NCBI GenBank assembly: GCA_944472155.2
Contig: OX235277.1
Coordinates: 32,932,804-32,996,803 of the forward strand
Reading direction: 5' to 3'
Length of the DNA: 64,000 nt
Origin: Trichobilharzia szidati
Lineage: Eukaryota > Platyhelminthes > Trematoda > Strigeidida > Schistosomatidae
The translations under genes and the position numbers were made by a program. This document shows positions 62,607 through 64,000 of the stretch, in pieces (position 1 is the stretch's first letter; each line of letters opens with the position of its first letter). The notes under the pieces are model-generated. The model saw only the letters and a list, made by a program, of their open reading frames with translations. It did not search any database and was not told the DNA's origin.

Positions 62607-63430
62607 AATATATGCATTGTATACAATTAACTAACTAACTAACGGAAATTTATTCTCTTTACATCTCTAATATTTACCGTGACCTTTTTTCGATGAACGA
62701 TAATAATAATAATATTCACAGTTTTATCTCTTTATTTATATGTTTTTATATAGCTCTTTTGCTTTTATTGATTTATTTGATTTGTTTTGCTTATTTCGGA
62801 AAAATGCAAACTTTTACTTAATTTACTTAACCTTTCCTTGATTGGTATGTACTTAGAGGATGAGGAAGAGTACTCTCTTCGTTTTTTTTTTTTAATTTCT
62901 TGATTTTCCACAACCACAATCCGCCATCTCTCCTCCAGTTATCATCAACCAAAAGAAGATAAAAACCCTAGTTACTACTACTTACTTGGACCACACACAG
63001 ATTTATGTGTTAAGTAAGGCAGTCCACATGTTCTTTCTTATCGATTATTTTATGGTACTAATGCCACTACTGCTGATTTTATTATGTTGTTTTTTTCCAC
63101 TCTTAATACAACATCTGTATATAGAGTGCTGCAATATTGGTGTGTGTGTGTGTGTACGTATGCTATTGTAGTGGGGTGTTGTAAACAAGACGTGTTTTGT
63201 AAATAATAATAACATTATTGAGATATGCATAGAATTATACCCTACCATTACAACTGTTCTTGAGGCATATTGTTAGCAAGTAGTAATAATACTAATAATA
63301 ATAATGTGTTGTTAATATTGGCTATTTTCAAATATACGATGAGATTTTCTTCATCTTCTTATCTGATTCTGTTCATCTAGCTTTCTTTATAATGTTAATA
63401 AAGGTGAATAAGTGAAGTATATTCAGTATT
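62607..63430 (+). other. ASAP: ASAP 3' untranslated region (inferred)
   Basis: AT-rich, no coding sequence, follows the stop codon directly. AATAAA at 63397-63402 is the first canonical poly(A) signal I see; a second is at 63607-63612, so the transcript may run to about 63640. The exact end is not determinable here. Confidence 0.6.
63397..63402 (+). terminator. Poly(A) signal AATAAA (proximal)
   Basis: Canonical hexamer about 790 bases after the ASAP stop codon, followed by a T-rich region. Confidence 0.5.
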
Positions 63431-63539
63431 ATACGTCCTCTATTGTTATCCTTGTACTTTCGATGATCAATAACTGTTTTAAACATCCTGGCTATTCAGT
63501 ACTGTACACTTATTCGTCCGTCTAACCACTGTGTATAGA

Positions 63540-63560
63540 TCTATCTATCTATCTATATAT
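63540..63560. repeat. (CTAT)n microsatellite
   Basis: Five CTAT units followed by ATAT. Confidence 0.8.
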
Positions 63561-63606
63561 TGATTGTATTTCCTCTGGGTTTTCCCCCCTCTCTCTCTTC
63601 TTCACC

Positions 63607-63612
63607 AATAAA
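63607..63612 (+). terminator. Poly(A) signal AATAAA (distal)
   Basis: A second canonical hexamer about 1.0 kb after the stop codon; an alternative cleavage site or chance in AT-rich sequence. Confidence 0.35.
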
Positions 63613-64000
63613 CATTGCACAGGTATATTTCTTTGCATTACAATCGGACCAAATAGTTGCCACTGCTATGTTCTTTAGATTATACACCATTTTATACTTT
63701 TATCTTTTTAACTCAGTTTAATCTTCTTTAGTTTCTATTATTTGAGTAGTATTCATTGTTATTATAGTAGTAGTATTTATATGTACATCTTTTGATGATG
63801 ATTGCCTTTACTCACTTCTAGTCTAATTGCTATTGTTATTTGTATTACTTGATTACACAACAACAACAACAACTGATGGAAAACTCTACCGTTGTTTTGA
63901 TCTCCCCCCCCGCCTATCTCTCTCTCGCTCCCTCTTTGCATATGTAAATTATTTTTTAATCTTTGTTGGCTTCAATTGTAAACTTCTTTTCATTTATTTA
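63613..64000. other. Downstream intergenic sequence
   Basis: AT-rich, with short CAA and CT runs. No gene or repeat recognised. Confidence 0.5.

Overview
The window is eukaryotic and most likely from a blood fluke (Schistosoma). This is inferred from three things: SINE-like retroposons with a tRNA-like head and a hammerhead-ribozyme-type motif (the SM-alpha type known from schistosomes), many Penelope-like and non-LTR retrotransposon fragments, and AT-rich sequence with small exons in long introns. No bacterial gene organisation is present, and most long open frames are repeat debris or chance.

Layout. 1-1195 is a broken 3' part of an RTE-like LINE. From about 1216 to 17647 runs a tandem satellite of about 20.3 nearly identical 808-bp units. 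It runs into a 498-base assembly gap (17648-18145), so its true length is unknown. From 19285 to 62606 on the + strand lies one host gene, the 3' part of an ASAP-family Arf GTPase-activating protein (ArfGAP, SH3, ankyrin repeat, PH). I could place 13 exons whose splice sites are all GT/AG and whose reading phases agree at every junction. They encode the second half of the ArfGAP domain, the ankyrin repeats, a Ser/Thr- and Pro-rich linker with SH3-ligand motifs, and a C-terminal SH3 domain ending in a stop at 62606. The 3' UTR follows, with two poly(A) signals (63397 and 63607). The BAR, PH and first half of the ArfGAP zinc finger lie to the left, in the gap or beyond position 1, so the satellite array may sit inside an ASAP intron.

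Coding sequence is about 6% of the gene span. The introns are full of mobile elements: RTE-like LINEs, a second LINE family (LINE-D, with one nested insertion and target-site duplication), Penelope-like elements (RT and GIY-YIG parts), SM-alpha-like retroposons (several as fold-back palindromes), three other tRNA-derived SINE families, a possible solo LTR and microsatellites. Several repeats form inverted pairs flanking exons. The most notable observations are the homogeneous 808-bp array with a hairpin in each unit, a conserved hammerhead catalytic core at 32349-32385 (minus strand), and a SINE family sharing its 3' tail with the RTE-like LINE.
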